64,000 bases of DNA, taken from assembly GCA_946407065.1 (NCBI GenBank), contig CAMJMQ010000004.1:1-64000 (forward strand). Direction: 5' to 3'. Below the pieces are notes generated by a model. It searched no databases and was not told the origin of the DNA. It worked only from the letters and a program-made list of their open reading frames with translations. This stretch comes from an uncultured Clostridia bacterium (GTDB lineage Bacteria > Bacillota > Clostridia > Oscillospirales > Acutalibacteraceae). Made by a program: the position numbers and the translations under genes. Positions 1-7,648 of this stretch are shown here, piece after piece (the first letter of the stretch is position 1; every line of letters starts with the position of its first letter).

Positions 1-16
1 ATATCGGAATCGTTTC

Positions 17-184
17 GGGATGTCGCAAGCGTCATCCCCTACGGTGGGATATGCTTCGCTATTAAGTGGCATTTAGCGGATAGGTTGCGGCGGGAGCAAG
101 CCCCCGCCCTACGGTGGGATATGCTCCGCGTTTGGATGATATAAAACGGAAAGGTTGCGGTACGTCATAAATGCCGTACCCTAC
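17..184 (-). repeat. Three REP-like hairpins at left edge
   Basis: Three short palindromes lie at 17-42, 89-112 and 159-184. Each is a hairpin whose right foot is CTAC, which is GTAG on the minus strand. Stem sequences differ (GGGATG/CATCCC, GGCGGG/CCCGCC, GGTACG/CGTACC-like) but each pairs with itself. They belong to the dispersed family described around the RAYT gene at 49206-49700. The segment has no gene and lies downstream of dacF. Confidence 0.7.
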
Positions 185-203
185 AAGACACACGCCGCCA
201 TTC

Positions 204-1439
204 TTACAGCTTCACCATCGATTGGAACAACAATTTCAGAATACTGCTAAAGCTCTTCTCCTCCACCGCTTCATCCGCCGTGATATCGAAGGACGCGATC
301 TCTTCCTCCCCGAGGGTAAAGCGCAGGCTGCCTACCGTATCACCCTTTGCGACAGGGGCAGTGATACTCTCGGGGAGCTCCAGATGCTGTTGCAATCCCC
401 CACCCTCGCCCTTGGGTACGGTGAGATAGGTCGAATCGTCGCATGAGATCGGCACCATGTTCTGCATACCGCCCTCCACGGTGATCGGGGATAATTCCTC
501 CTCCAGGCTCAGCTCGCGCGTCTCAAAATTCGCGAAGCCGTAATCGAGCAGGGCTGCCGCGTCCTTGAAACGCCCTTTGCCGCTGTCAGCGCCCAGCACC
601 ACCGCGATCAGACTCAAGCCGTTGCGCTGTGCCGTCGCCGAAATGCACGAGCCCGCGTCACCGGTGGTACCGGTTTTCAGCCCCGTGATGCCGTCATAGC
701 TTTTTAAGAGCTTATTGGTGTTGACGATCTGGGTCTCTCCCCCGCGCAGCTCGTCGATCCAGATGGAAGTATAGTCATAGATCTTCTCATGCTTGATCAG
801 CTCGCGCGACATCAGGGCGACGTCATATGCCGAGGTGATGTGACCCTCTTCATCCAGCCCGTTGCAATTCTTGAAGGTGGTGTCCGTCATCCCGAGATCA
901 GCCGCCTTCTGATTCATTGCCGCGACAAAATCCTCCTCACTGCCGCACACAAACTCCGCCAGCGCGACTGCCGCGTCATTGGCGGAGGCGACGGCGGTCG
1001 CCTTGATCATATCATCCACGCTCATCTGCTCGCCCTCCTCGAGCCAGATATCGGAGCCGCCCATCGAAGCGGCATGCGCGGAAGCGGTCACGACATCGTC
1101 CATATGGATCTTGCCGCTGTCGACCGCCTCCATCACGAGCGTCAACGTCATGACCTTGGTGATGGACGCACAGGCGCGCGGCTCATGCGCATTTTTCTCA
1201 AAAAGAATTTTGCCTGAATTGGCGTCCATCAATACCGCCGCGGGTGACGCGATATCGCTTTCACTCAAAGCACCGACAGAAACGGTCGGGATTAACATCA
1301 TCATAATAGCTACTGTGATTGCAACAATTCTTTGTGTTTTTCTGTTGCAACCCTCCGCCCCTTTCGGGGCACCTCCCTTAGAAAAGGGAGGCTTTACGAT
1401 GCAATTTAACCAACGTATTTTTTTATCATAATCTTTCAT
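204..1439 (-). CDS. dacF: D-alanyl-D-alanine carboxypeptidase (serine-type, DacF/PBP5 family)
   Basis: This is a penicillin-binding DD-carboxypeptidase that trims the terminal D-Ala of peptidoglycan stem peptides outside the cell. The three active-site motifs are visible: SxxK in ASITKVMT (about residue 92), SxN in ASANDAA (about 150) and KTG in LKTGTTGDAG (about 250). A hydrophobic signal segment (IVAITVAIMMMLIPTV) precedes the domain. The N-terminus is odd. About 20 residues between MKDYDKKIRWLNCIV and NRKTQRIV are encoded by a dispersed hairpin repeat (about 1349-1395), giving a long cytoplasmic extension before the signal segment. The ATG at 1439 also sits directly after an apparent terminator hairpin. 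No better ATG exists before the signal segment, so the start is uncertain. The family call is firm. Confidence 0.88.
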   Translation of the reverse strand: MKDYDKKIRWLNCIVKPPFSKGGAPKGAEGCNRKTQRIVAITVAIMMMLIPTVSVGALSESDIASPAAVLMDANSGKILFEKNAHEPRACASITKVMTLTLVMEAVDSGKIHMDDVVTASAHAASMGGSDIWLEEGEQMSVDDMIKATAVASANDAAVALAEFVCGSEEDFVAAMNQKAADLGMTDTTFKNCNGLDEEGHITSAYDVALMSRELIKHEKIYDYTSIWIDELRGGETQIVNTNKLLKSYDGITGLKTGTTGDAGSCISATAQRNGLSLIAVVLGADSGKGRFKDAAALLDYGFANFETRELSLEEELSPITVEGGMQNMVPISCDDSTYLTVPKGEGGGLQQHLELPESITAPVAKGDTVGSLRFTLGEEEIASFDITADEAVEEKSFSSILKLLFQSMVKL

Positions 1440-1441
1440 AA

Positions 1442-1480
1442 AAAAGCACCTCTCTCATTATGTCTATGAGAGAGGTGTTC
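1442..1480 (-). terminator. Hairpin with T-run, minus strand, abutting dacF start
   Basis: Read on the minus strand, ACCTCTCTCAT / ATGAGAGAGGT form an 11-bp stem followed by CTTTTTT and then directly by the dacF ATG. The structure looks like an intrinsic terminator for transcripts arriving from ispF. The GAGAGAGGTG arm could also serve as the dacF Shine-Dalgarno, so folding might control dacF translation. Either reading is inference. Confidence 0.55.
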
Positions 1481-1844
1481 GTTTCATGATTGTTTTTTGT
1501 AGGGCGGGGGTGCTCCCCGTTGGGGAGACGTCACGAAGTGACAGAGGGGGATTCCCCTGTTAGGGGAAATGTCCGCAAAGCTGACAAAAGGGTTGCCGTT
1601 CTCGCTTAGAGAAAGGCGTCTCCGCCGAGGAATGCTCCCGCCGCAAACTGTCCGGAACAAGCCACTTAAGCGCGAAGCAAATCATTATTTACGTAGGGAT
1701 GGTCATCGACCATCCGCATGGCAGAGGCATTGGTTCCTATCTATGGTTTTTCAATAACGGAAACGCCCGGCATTCTGCGGACGACCGGTGGTCGTCCCTA
1801 CGGAAGCATGGATTAATTGCGGTTAACGGAAACGATAAATTTAA
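1481..1844. repeat. Gene-free repeat stretch with REP-like hairpins
   Basis: No convincing gene is present. REP-like palindromes occur at 1693-1717 (GTAGGGATGGTC...GACCATCC, plus) and 1779-1801 (GGACGACC...GGTCGTCC then CTAC, minus). The part at 1499-1680 is a degraded mixture of the same elements and of the composite repeat carrying a gacagaggggg-type segment. Short ORFs here only read through the repeats. Confidence 0.6.
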
Positions 1845-2321
1845 TTAACCCTGTTCATCCAACAAGCAGACCGCGGTCGCGGACATGCCCTGCATCGAAC
1901 CGGTGAAGCCCAAGCCTTCTTCCGTGGTCGCTTTGACGCTCACGGCGCTTTTCTTCAAGCCGCAGGCGACCGCGATGTTGGAGCGCATCTCGTCGATATA
2001 CGGCGCAAGCTTCGGCTCCTGCGCGCAGACGGTGCAGTCGATGTTATGGGGCTTGAAGCCGTTTTCCTCGATCAAGCCGACCACATCCCAGAGCAGCTTG
2101 GTGCTCTCGGCGTCTTTGTACTTGGGATCGGTATCGGGAAAATGCTTGCCGATATCGCCGAGCGCCGCCGCGCCCAACAGCGCGTCCATCACGGCATGGA
2201 GCAGGACATCCGCGTCGGAATGACCGTCGAGTCCCATCTCATACGGGATCTCAACGCCGCCGAGGATCAGATCTCTTCCCTTCTTGAAACGATGTACATC
2301 ATATCCGTGTCCGATTCTCAT
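1845..2321 (-). CDS. ispF: 2-C-methyl-D-erythritol 2,4-cyclodiphosphate synthase
   Basis: IspF performs the fifth step of the MEP pathway, cyclising CDP-methylerythritol 2-phosphate with loss of CMP. At 158 aa it has the normal family length. Family hallmarks visible are the N-terminal [11 protein letters not shown] with the zinc ligands Asp and His, the [12 protein letters not shown] segment, [10 protein letters not shown], and the C-terminal [10 protein letters not shown]. It lies about 200 bp downstream of ispD on the same strand, separated by a repeat. The two MEP genes are therefore neighbours but perhaps not tightly coupled. Confidence 0.96.
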   Translation of the reverse strand: MRIGHGYDVHRFKKGRDLILGGVEIPYEMGLDGHSDADVLLHAVMDALLGAAALGDIGKHFPDTDPKYKDAESTKLLWDVVGLIEENGFKPHNIDCTVCAQEPKLAPYIDEMRSNIAVACGLKKSAVSVKATTEEGLGFTGSMQGMSATAVCLLDEQG

Positions 2322-2336
2322 GTAGTCACAGCCTTT

Positions 2337-2516
2337 CTTAAGCCTTCCTTTGGGATGAGGAGTTATCCAAATCTTTGATTTGGTTTATAACTCCCATGCA
2401 ACAGCGCTCCAAGAGCAGATTTGTCTGCGATTGGCTTAGCGCCACTGCTAAGGAAGCTGTCACCCGCAGGGGTGACGGATGAATTGTATGATTTGATCGA
2501 GCGAAAGCGAGAAGCC
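2337..2516. repeat. Composite dispersed repeat between ispF and ispD
   Basis: The stretch contains AAGCTGTCACC-CGCAG-GGGTGACGGATGAATTGTAT followed by a TTGATCGAGCGAAAGCGAG-like segment. The same architecture (a G/C hairpin, GATGAATTGTAT or GAGGAATTGTAT, then GAGCGAAGCGAG) recurs as an inverted pair at 17455-17660. There is no coding potential of its own. Confidence 0.55.
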
Positions 2517-2518
2517 TT

Positions 2519-3208
2519 TTATTTTCTCTTTTTGAGCAAGGCTTCCGCCAGCGTGATGTCCACAGGAGTAGTGAGCTTGATGTTGGAATACTCGCCGCGG
2601 ATCAAATGCACCTTTTCGCCGATCAATTCGACCATCGAGCAGTCGTCCGTTACGGCGAGCTGATTTGTTTCCGCGTGATCCATCGCGCGGCGGTACAGCG
2701 CTTTTTCAAATATCTGAGGCGTTTGCACCGCCCACATCGCGGAGCGGTCGGGCGTGGATAAGATCACGCCGTTTTCATCGACCACCTTGACGGTATCCGT
2801 TACGGGTGTTCCGGGCGCCGCAGCGCCACATTCGAACGCCGCTTTGAGCACCTTTTCGATCTGATCGGGTGTAATCAAGACCCTCGCGCCGTCATGGATC
2901 GCGTAATGCGTCACGCGCTTATCCGCCGCAAGGATGCCCCTTTTGACACTCAGGGTGCGGGTAGCGCCACCGGAGGTGACGGAAGAAACCTTCTTGAAGT
3001 TAAAGGCGATGTGCGCGATACTGTCGATATCGCCGGATCGCGCCACGACGATAATCTCGTCGATCAGGCTGCAATCCTGAAACGCCTTGAGGGTATATTC
3101 GATCGCCGCGCGACCGTTGAGGGGGATCAGCTGCTTGGACAACTTAAAGCCCATGCGGGTGCTGTCGCCCGCCGCAACGATGATCGCGGAGGTAAATCTG
3201 TCCGACAT
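2519..3208 (-). CDS. ispD: 2-C-methyl-D-erythritol 4-phosphate cytidylyltransferase
   Basis: IspD transfers CMP from CTP to methylerythritol 4-phosphate in the MEP isoprenoid pathway. The 229-aa protein has the N-terminal nucleotide-binding loop IIVAAGDSTRMG followed by SKQLIPLNGRAAIEYTL. The substrate-binding region HYAIHDGARVLIT and the segment TDTVKVVDE match the family. The ATG lies one base beyond the metY stop, with a GGAGCAGG Shine-Dalgarno inside the last metY codons, so translation is probably coupled to metY. That pairing is unusual because the two pathways are unrelated. Confidence 0.95.
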   Translation of the reverse strand: MSDRFTSAIIVAAGDSTRMGFKLSKQLIPLNGRAAIEYTLKAFQDCSLIDEIIVVARSGDIDSIAHIAFNFKKVSSVTSGGATRTLSVKRGILAADKRVTHYAIHDGARVLITPDQIEKVLKAAFECGAAAPGTPVTDTVKVVDENGVILSTPDRSAMWAVQTPQIFEKALYRRAMDHAETNQLAVTDDCSMVELIGEKVHLIRGEYSNIKLTTPVDITLAEALLKKRK

Positions 3209-3209
3209 A

Positions 3210-4475
3210 TTATACCTGCTCCAGCGCCTGCTTGAGATCCTCGATGATATCCTCGGGATCCTCGATACCGACGGACAAACGCACCATATTCGGCGCGATA
3301 CCCGCGTCGATCAGCTGTTGATCGGTGAGCTGACGGTGGGTCGTGGACGCGGGATGGAGCACGCAGGTGCGGGCGTCCGCGACATGGATAACGATTTTCG
3401 CGAGTTTGAGCGCTTCCATAAAGCGTACAGCGCCCTCTTTGCCGCCCTTAAGGCAGACGGAGATCACGCCGCACGAGCCGTTGGGCATATACTTCTTCGC
3501 GATATCATAATACTGATTGGATTTTAAGCCGGGATAATTGACGGACTCGACCTTATCGTGATTTTCGAGGAACTCAGCGGCGGTCTGTGCGTTGGAGCAG
3601 TGACGCGCCATCCTCAGCGCCAGGGTGTCCAGACCGAGGTTGAGCAGGAACGCGTTCTGCGGCGACTGCTGTGCGCCGAAGTCACGCATGAGGTGGGTGC
3701 AGCACTTGGTGATATACGCCGCCTTGCCGAACTGCTCGGTGTAAACAACGCCGTGATAGGTCTCATCGGGTGTGGTGAGCATCGGGAAATCGCCGCTTGT
3801 CCAGTCAAAGTTACCGGAATCGACGACAACGCCGCCCAGCGCGACAGCGTGACCGTCCATGTACTTGGAGGTGGAATGGACGACGATATCAGCGCCCCAC
3901 TCGAAGGGACGGCAGTTGATCGGGGTCGCGAAGGTGTTGTCGACGATCAGCGGCACATGGTGCGCGTGAGCGACCTTGGCGAACAGCTCGATATCGACAA
4001 CATCCAGAGAAGGATTGGTGACGGTCTCGATGAATACCGCCTTGGTGTTGGGCTTGAACGCTTTGTCGAGCTCCTCGGCAGTGATGACGGGGCTGACAAA
4101 ATCGAACGCGATACCCAGATCACGCAGGGTCTTGTTGAACAGGTTGAAGGTACCGCCGTAGATCGCGGCGGACGCGATGACATGATCGCCCGCCTTGGCG
4201 ATATTGGTGATGCTGATGAGGGACGCTGCCTGTCCGGAGGCTGTCAGCATCGCGCCGACGCCGCCTTCGAGCGCGGCGATCTTGCTCGCGACGGTGTTGA
4301 GGGTGGGATTCGCCAGACGGGTGTAGAAGCAGCCGTCCGCTTCCAGGTCAAACAGCTTACCCATGGTCTCGGCGCTGTCATAAACAAAGGTCGTGCTCTG
4401 AACGATCGGCAGAACGCGGGGTTCTCCGTTCTGCGGCTCATAGCCTGCCTGTACGCATTTTGTATCGATTTTCAT
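3210..4475 (-). CDS. metY: O-acetylhomoserine aminocarboxypropyltransferase / cysteine synthase family
   Basis: This is a PLP-dependent enzyme of the Cys/Met metabolism family, expected to make homocysteine from O-acetylhomoserine and sulfide. The 421-aa protein carries the PLP lysine in VVHSTSKYMDGHA, the VDNTFATP segment that holds the ring-binding Asp, and the C-terminal LSVGIEDPEDIIEDL. Length and the long internal loop suit MetY better than MetB or MetC. I place the start at the ATG at 4475, which has a GGAGG Shine-Dalgarno seven bases upstream. A TTG at 4490 would overlap that site. ispD follows after one base. Confidence 0.92.
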   Translation of the reverse strand: MKIDTKCVQAGYEPQNGEPRVLPIVQSTTFVYDSAETMGKLFDLEADGCFYTRLANPTLNTVASKIAALEGGVGAMLTASGQAASLISITNIAKAGDHVIASAAIYGGTFNLFNKTLRDLGIAFDFVSPVITAEELDKAFKPNTKAVFIETVTNPSLDVVDIELFAKVAHAHHVPLIVDNTFATPINCRPFEWGADIVVHSTSKYMDGHAVALGGVVVDSGNFDWTSGDFPMLTTPDETYHGVVYTEQFGKAAYITKCCTHLMRDFGAQQSPQNAFLLNLGLDTLALRMARHCSNAQTAAEFLENHDKVESVNYPGLKSNQYYDIAKKYMPNGSCGVISVCLKGGKEGAVRFMEALKLAKIVIHVADARTCVLHPASTTHRQLTDQQLIDAGIAPNMVRLSVGIEDPEDIIEDLKQALEQV

Positions 4476-4539
4476 ATCATTTACCTCCAAAAAATGATTA
4501 ATATATTATGACATTATATGAGGGGTGAATCTCTTAACT

Positions 4540-4627
4540 ATCAACCCTCCGCCGTGAACACATGTGTCCACGGCACCTCTCTTAGGAAAGGGAGGCTTTT
4601 TGGTTTCGCAATGACAATTTGTATGGG
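4540..4627. repeat. Hairpin repeat with ACACATGTGT apex
   Basis: The element runs CAACCCTCCGCCGTG-AACACATGTGTC-CACGGCACCTCTCTTAGGAAAGGGAGG. A 10-base palindrome at 4558-4567 forms the apex of the GCCGTG/CACGGC stem. Related copies lie in dacF (1349-1395) and the pheS leader (62438-62540). It ends with CGCAATGACA, a remnant of the GATTGCC/GCAATGAC family. Confidence 0.6.
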
Positions 4628-4628
4628 C

Positions 4629-5147
4629 TTAAAACAAGCTCTTGAACCAACTTGTGAGCGCGTCGGTGCCGAACACCGCTACCGCGATCAGCGCTAAGAA
4701 TACCAGCGCGGTGATCACCTTGATCGTGGTGCGAAGGGCGGGATTCATGGATTTCGCTTCTTCCCTTTGTGCTTTGAGGTGTTCGATCTGCGCCTTGATC
4801 TCATCCATATGCGGTTCAAGATCGTTATGTAACGTTTCGATGGCGCCGAGCAGCTCGATCGCCTTAGGCAGAGCGGAAAACGGCACGACGATCGAGATAT
4901 TGGACAGCTTGACGTCATAGCCGGTGACAATCTCATTCGCGACGCCCTGCGGATAGACATTCTCTTCCATATAAGGGATATTCGCGTCCTTGAGCATACC
5001 GGTCAGCATGGCGCGTTCCGTGCCGCCGGCGATACACAGGCGGACAGGCTCGTTGATGTCCTCGATCTCCCTGAGCTTATGCTTACAGCCGTCAAACGGT
5101 AGGTTGTCCCCGAAGCACAGCTGTTTACAGGTTTTGCAATACTTCAT
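4629..5147 (-). CDS. Zinc-ribbon/DUF2007-like protein with C-terminal membrane anchor
   Basis: No precise function is recognised. The 172-aa protein starts with a metal-binding pattern (KYCKTCKQLC, then Cys and His in DGCKHKL). A middle region (VRLCIAGGTERAMLTGMLKDANIP) resembles the DUF2007 putative signal-transducing fold. A helical, probably coiled-coil stretch (about 110-140, ELLGAIETLHNDLEPHMDEIKAQIEHLKAQ) follows, and the protein ends in one transmembrane helix (VITALVFLALIAVAVFG) with a short tail. This suggests a membrane-tethered cytosolic sensor or adaptor. An ATG with GGAGAAAAC upstream supports the start. It stands alone between metY and the dipicolinate operon. Confidence 0.72.
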   Translation of the reverse strand: MKYCKTCKQLCFGDNLPFDGCKHKLREIEDINEPVRLCIAGGTERAMLTGMLKDANIPYMEENVYPQGVANEIVTGYDVKLSNISIVVPFSALPKAIELLGAIETLHNDLEPHMDEIKAQIEHLKAQREEAKSMNPALRTTIKVITALVFLALIAVAVFGTDALTSWFKSLF

Positions 5148-5247
5148 TGTTTTCTCCTAACAAATGATTATTATTCGAAATTCGCATTAAATCAATCATT
5201 CTCAATTTGTTATTTTACCATAATTATTCCTGCATTTCAATAACAAA

Positions 5248-5275
5248 GGGCAGAAAAGTTTCACCTTCTCTGCCC
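5248..5275 (-). terminator. Intrinsic terminator after dpaB
   Basis: On the minus strand GGGCAGAG...CTTTTCTGCCC folds and is followed by TTTGTTATT. It lies 12 bases past the dpaB stop. Confidence 0.7.
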
Positions 5276-5286
5276 TGTTTCATCGA

Positions 5287-5859
5287 TTATGCGAATATCG
5301 GCTGGAGCTGCTGCCCTTTGAGCGCCATTTCAAGGCACTGCGGGATCAGATCGAAGTGCGCTACCAGCGAGTTCGGCTTTTTGACGGGATCGTCCTGTGA
5401 GAACGGTACAAAGTAGACGTTTTTGCGGTTGAGCAATTTGCCGACGTTCTCCGCTGACGCGCCGAGCGCGTCATTGCTCGCCACACACAGCACTACCGGC
5501 GCGCCGATCCTCAGCTGGGATTTGACCGCCATGGTGACGGGTGTATCGGTGATGCCCAGCGCGATCTTTGACAGCGTATTGCCGGTACACGGCGCGACCA
5601 GCAGGATATCGCACATTCCCCGCGGGCCGATCGGCTCAGCGCCGCTGACGGTATGGATCACGCTCTTTTGCGTGATATTCTCTATCCTCGTCACGATGTC
5701 ATGCGCTTTACCGAATCTGGTAGATACGGTGTAGGCGTTCTCCGACATGATCGGCAGGATGTCATAGTCCCGCGACTCGAGCCGCGCCATTTCTTTGATG
5801 CTTTTATCCAAGGTGCAAAAGGAGCCGGTCAAAGCGTAGCCCAGTTTTATCTTTTCCAC
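5287..5859 (-). CDS. dpaB: Dipicolinate synthase subunit B (flavoprotein)
   Basis: DpaB (SpoVFB) is the flavoprotein subunit of dipicolinate synthase, which makes the dipicolinic acid of the spore core from dihydrodipicolinate-pathway intermediates in the mother cell. The 190-aa protein has the flavoprotein-like start LGYALTGSFCTLDK and the LLVAPCTGNTLSKIALGITDTPVTMA segment typical of this subfamily. The start is a GTG at 5859, with AAAGGAGG overlapping the dpaA stop codon, so translation is probably coupled. It implies the organism can form, or descends from forms that make, endospores. Confidence 0.94.
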   Translation of the reverse strand: MEKIKLGYALTGSFCTLDKSIKEMARLESRDYDILPIMSENAYTVSTRFGKAHDIVTRIENITQKSVIHTVSGAEPIGPRGMCDILLVAPCTGNTLSKIALGITDTPVTMAVKSQLRIGAPVVLCVASNDALGASAENVGKLLNRKNVYFVPFSQDDPVKKPNSLVAHFDLIPQCLEMALKGQQLQPIFA

Positions 5860-5871
5860 CGTTTTCCTCCT

Positions 5872-6714
5872 TTATCCGGGAATCTCCTCTCTCTCGAGCA
5901 GATTCATGATGGTATCTTTGATGATGATTCCCGCGGTGAGGGGCGCGGTTTTTCCGGGGATTGCCAGCGCGTGGATGCAGGTGATCTCCCGATCCTTTGC
6001 CGCGCTGAAATCCACGCCTCCCGGCATGGACGCAAGGTCGATGATGAACACATCCTCACGCATTTGCGCGATCGCGTCCTTGTCGATCACCTCGACGGGT
6101 ACGGTGTTGACGATCACCCGGTACCCCGACCAGTCGAGAGCGGGATAATCCGCGGCGGTCATCCCCCTGCAGGCGATCATATCGCGGTCATCCGGATTAC
6201 GTGCCGCTACGGTGACCTTCGCGCCCATCATGCTGAGATAGCGTGACAGCACCTTGCCGATCCGACCGTAGCCTGTGACCAATATCCCGGTGCCGTATAC
6301 AGCGCCCTCATACTCGTTCAGGATCAGCCCGATCGCGCCCTCGGCGGTCAGCTCGGCGTTGCGCAGGGTGAACATCTCATTGGCGGAGTAATCAAGGATC
6401 TCACCTGAGATATAAGGCTTCAGCATGGGAGCGCTGCCGCTGAATATCGGCTTCTTCCCTATTTGATCCGCCAGACCATTGATACTGATCGGATGCTGTG
6501 AAAACGGCGCGAACAGATTGCCGTCTGCTACGGGTCGCACCGGCAGTACGGCGATATCACATTCCTGAGCCGCCTCTTTTACCGCGCAAACACGGATCTC
6601 ACACAGGCTCACAAGAGAATCAAAGCCCGTCAACAGTACCTCGTGTCCGCTATCGGCAAACGCCTTTGCCGCAAACAGCATCCGCTTATCGCCGCCGAAT
6701 ACCGCGATCTTCAT
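5872..6714 (-). CDS. dpaA: Dipicolinate synthase subunit A
   Basis: DpaA (SpoVFA) is the dehydrogenase-like subunit of dipicolinate synthase. The 280-aa protein shows the N-terminal domain (KIAVFGGDKRMLFAAKAF) and a second Rossmann motif, ILVTGYGRIGKVLSRYL, for NAD(P). It is first in a two-gene operon with dpaB, 12 bases downstream. An ATG with GAGGTGAG upstream marks the start. Expression is expected in the mother cell under a sporulation sigma factor (family knowledge); I could not identify the promoter with confidence. Confidence 0.94.
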   Translation of the reverse strand: MKIAVFGGDKRMLFAAKAFADSGHEVLLTGFDSLVSLCEIRVCAVKEAAQECDIAVLPVRPVADGNLFAPFSQHPISINGLADQIGKKPIFSGSAPMLKPYISGEILDYSANEMFTLRNAELTAEGAIGLILNEYEGAVYGTGILVTGYGRIGKVLSRYLSMMGAKVTVAARNPDDRDMIACRGMTAADYPALDWSGYRVIVNTVPVEVIDKDAIAQMREDVFIIDLASMPGGVDFSAAKDREITCIHALAIPGKTAPLTAGIIIKDTIMNLLEREEIPG

Positions 6715-6769
6715 ACACTCACCTCACCACAGAATACGTTGTATACTATGCGAAATGACGGCAAACGTG

Positions 6770-6791
6770 AAAAAGCTCCCATAACGGGAGC
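6770..6791 (-). terminator. Short hairpin with T-run on minus strand
   Basis: GCTCCC-GTTAT-GGGAGC followed by TTTTT on the minus strand, between the heptad array and dpaA. It probably ends transcription from the DUF1540 gene side. Confidence 0.55.
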
Positions 6792-6816
6792 ATGATTGGA
6801 GAAGAAAAAGTATGAT

Positions 6817-6932
6817 AATCACTAATCATTAACCACTGACCACTAATCACTGATCACTAATCACTGATCACTAATCACTGACCACTGATCACTGATCACT
6901 GACCACTAATCACTGACCACTAATCACTGACC
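6817..6932. repeat. Heptanucleotide array, about 16.5 units of RAYCACT
   Basis: Sixteen consecutive 7-base units with consensus RAYCACT (AATCACT, GATCACT, GACCACT and similar) cover 116 bases. This is the longest of the heptad loci in the window. Only purine/pyrimidine switches at positions 1 and 3, and one C/T change, break the repeat. No ORF or hairpin gene is embedded. Confidence 0.85.
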
Positions 6933-6957
6933 TATGTATCATCCCCGAAGGGATGAA

Positions 6958-7149
6958 TCAAAACATAGAGTGGGTATGCTTACATTCAAAGGAGCGGCAG
7001 TCGACGCACTGCTCATCGGTCGGGTTCTTCTCGTGAGAAGCGACCTGGATGCTGTCGAGCGAGCAGTAGTTCTCGTCGCCGCAGTGATACTTGCAGTCCT
7101 TGACGCTGCAATGGATGCAACGGTTCTTTTGTGTGTCGTTAAACATCAT
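6958..7149 (-). CDS. DUF1540 cysteine-rich small protein
   Basis: This 63-aa protein carries eight cysteines, in the order CIHC, C, C, C, C, C and C. The pattern includes the DUF1540-like CSVKDCKYHCGDENYCSLDSI and ends with CVDCRSFECKH. Such proteins are thought to bind metal; function is unknown, though they are frequent in spore-forming Clostridia. I chose the ATG at 7149, which follows AGAGGTGAAA. A longer ORF running upstream to 7335 is not supported. It is monocistronic between the heptad array and a divergent small gene. Confidence 0.85.
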   Translation of the reverse strand: MMFNDTQKNRCIHCSVKDCKYHCGDENYCSLDSIQVASHEKNPTDEQCVDCRSFECKHTHSMF

Positions 7150-7270
7150 TTTCACCTCTGTTAGTTTTGTCAGGGGTAACTTTTGCCCCGACACTGTTAT
7201 TATCGGCAAATTACGCCGCGCTATGCACAAAAACAGAGGATTCCGATATGATATAACGAGGTGAATCCAT

Positions 7271-7558
7271 ATGTATCTATTTTGTATGATCATTTTGATC
7301 TTTTTCGCGATCATCGGCATTTGCGCGTTTATCACAGCATTGCTCGATCATTGTTATCACGGCGATCATGAATCGATACTTATCATCAAGGATCTCAACG
7401 CCGAGAACGCGGAGGCGCGCATCCGTTCCGCGGCGCGGATCTGTCAGCATCACAAAGGGATGACATTGCGGTGCATCTGCGGCAAGGATGATCCCGCCTT
7501 CGATATCTGCGCCATGCTGCAAAAGGAATATCCGCTGATGGAGATATGTTCGGAATGA
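7271..7558 (+). CDS. Small membrane-anchored hypothetical protein
   Basis: This 95-aa protein has an N-terminal hydrophobic helix (LFCMIILIFFAIIGICAFITALL). A cytosolic-looking domain follows (ESILIIKDLNAENAEARIRSAARICQHHKGMTLRCICGKDDPAFDIC). An ATG with CGAGGTGA seven bases upstream makes the start convincing. The ILIIKDLNAENAEARIRSA pattern reminds me of small conserved Clostridial proteins of unknown function; I assign no role. It is divergent from the DUF1540 gene and is followed by a bidirectional terminator. Confidence 0.72.
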   Translation: MYLFCMIILIFFAIIGICAFITALLDHCYHGDHESILIIKDLNAENAEARIRSAARICQHHKGMTLRCICGKDDPAFDICAMLQKEYPLMEICSE

Positions 7559-7616
7559 AGATCGGCTGAGATTGACACGACATCGGCTCAGCCGCCGATA
7601 TCTCGCAATGACAATG

Positions 7617-7648
7617 ATAAAAGCCTCCCGATACGGGAGGCTTTCTGT
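7617..7648. terminator. Bidirectional terminator
   Basis: AAAAGCCTCCC-GATAC-GGGAGGCTTTC: a 7-9-bp stem with A/T flanks on both sides, between convergent genes. Confidence 0.8.

Noticed and set aside
6817..6932. CRISPR or iteron-type origin
   Set aside because: The 7-bp units are contiguous without spacers, and neither dnaA nor a rep gene is near. Similar arrays occur at many unrelated sites.
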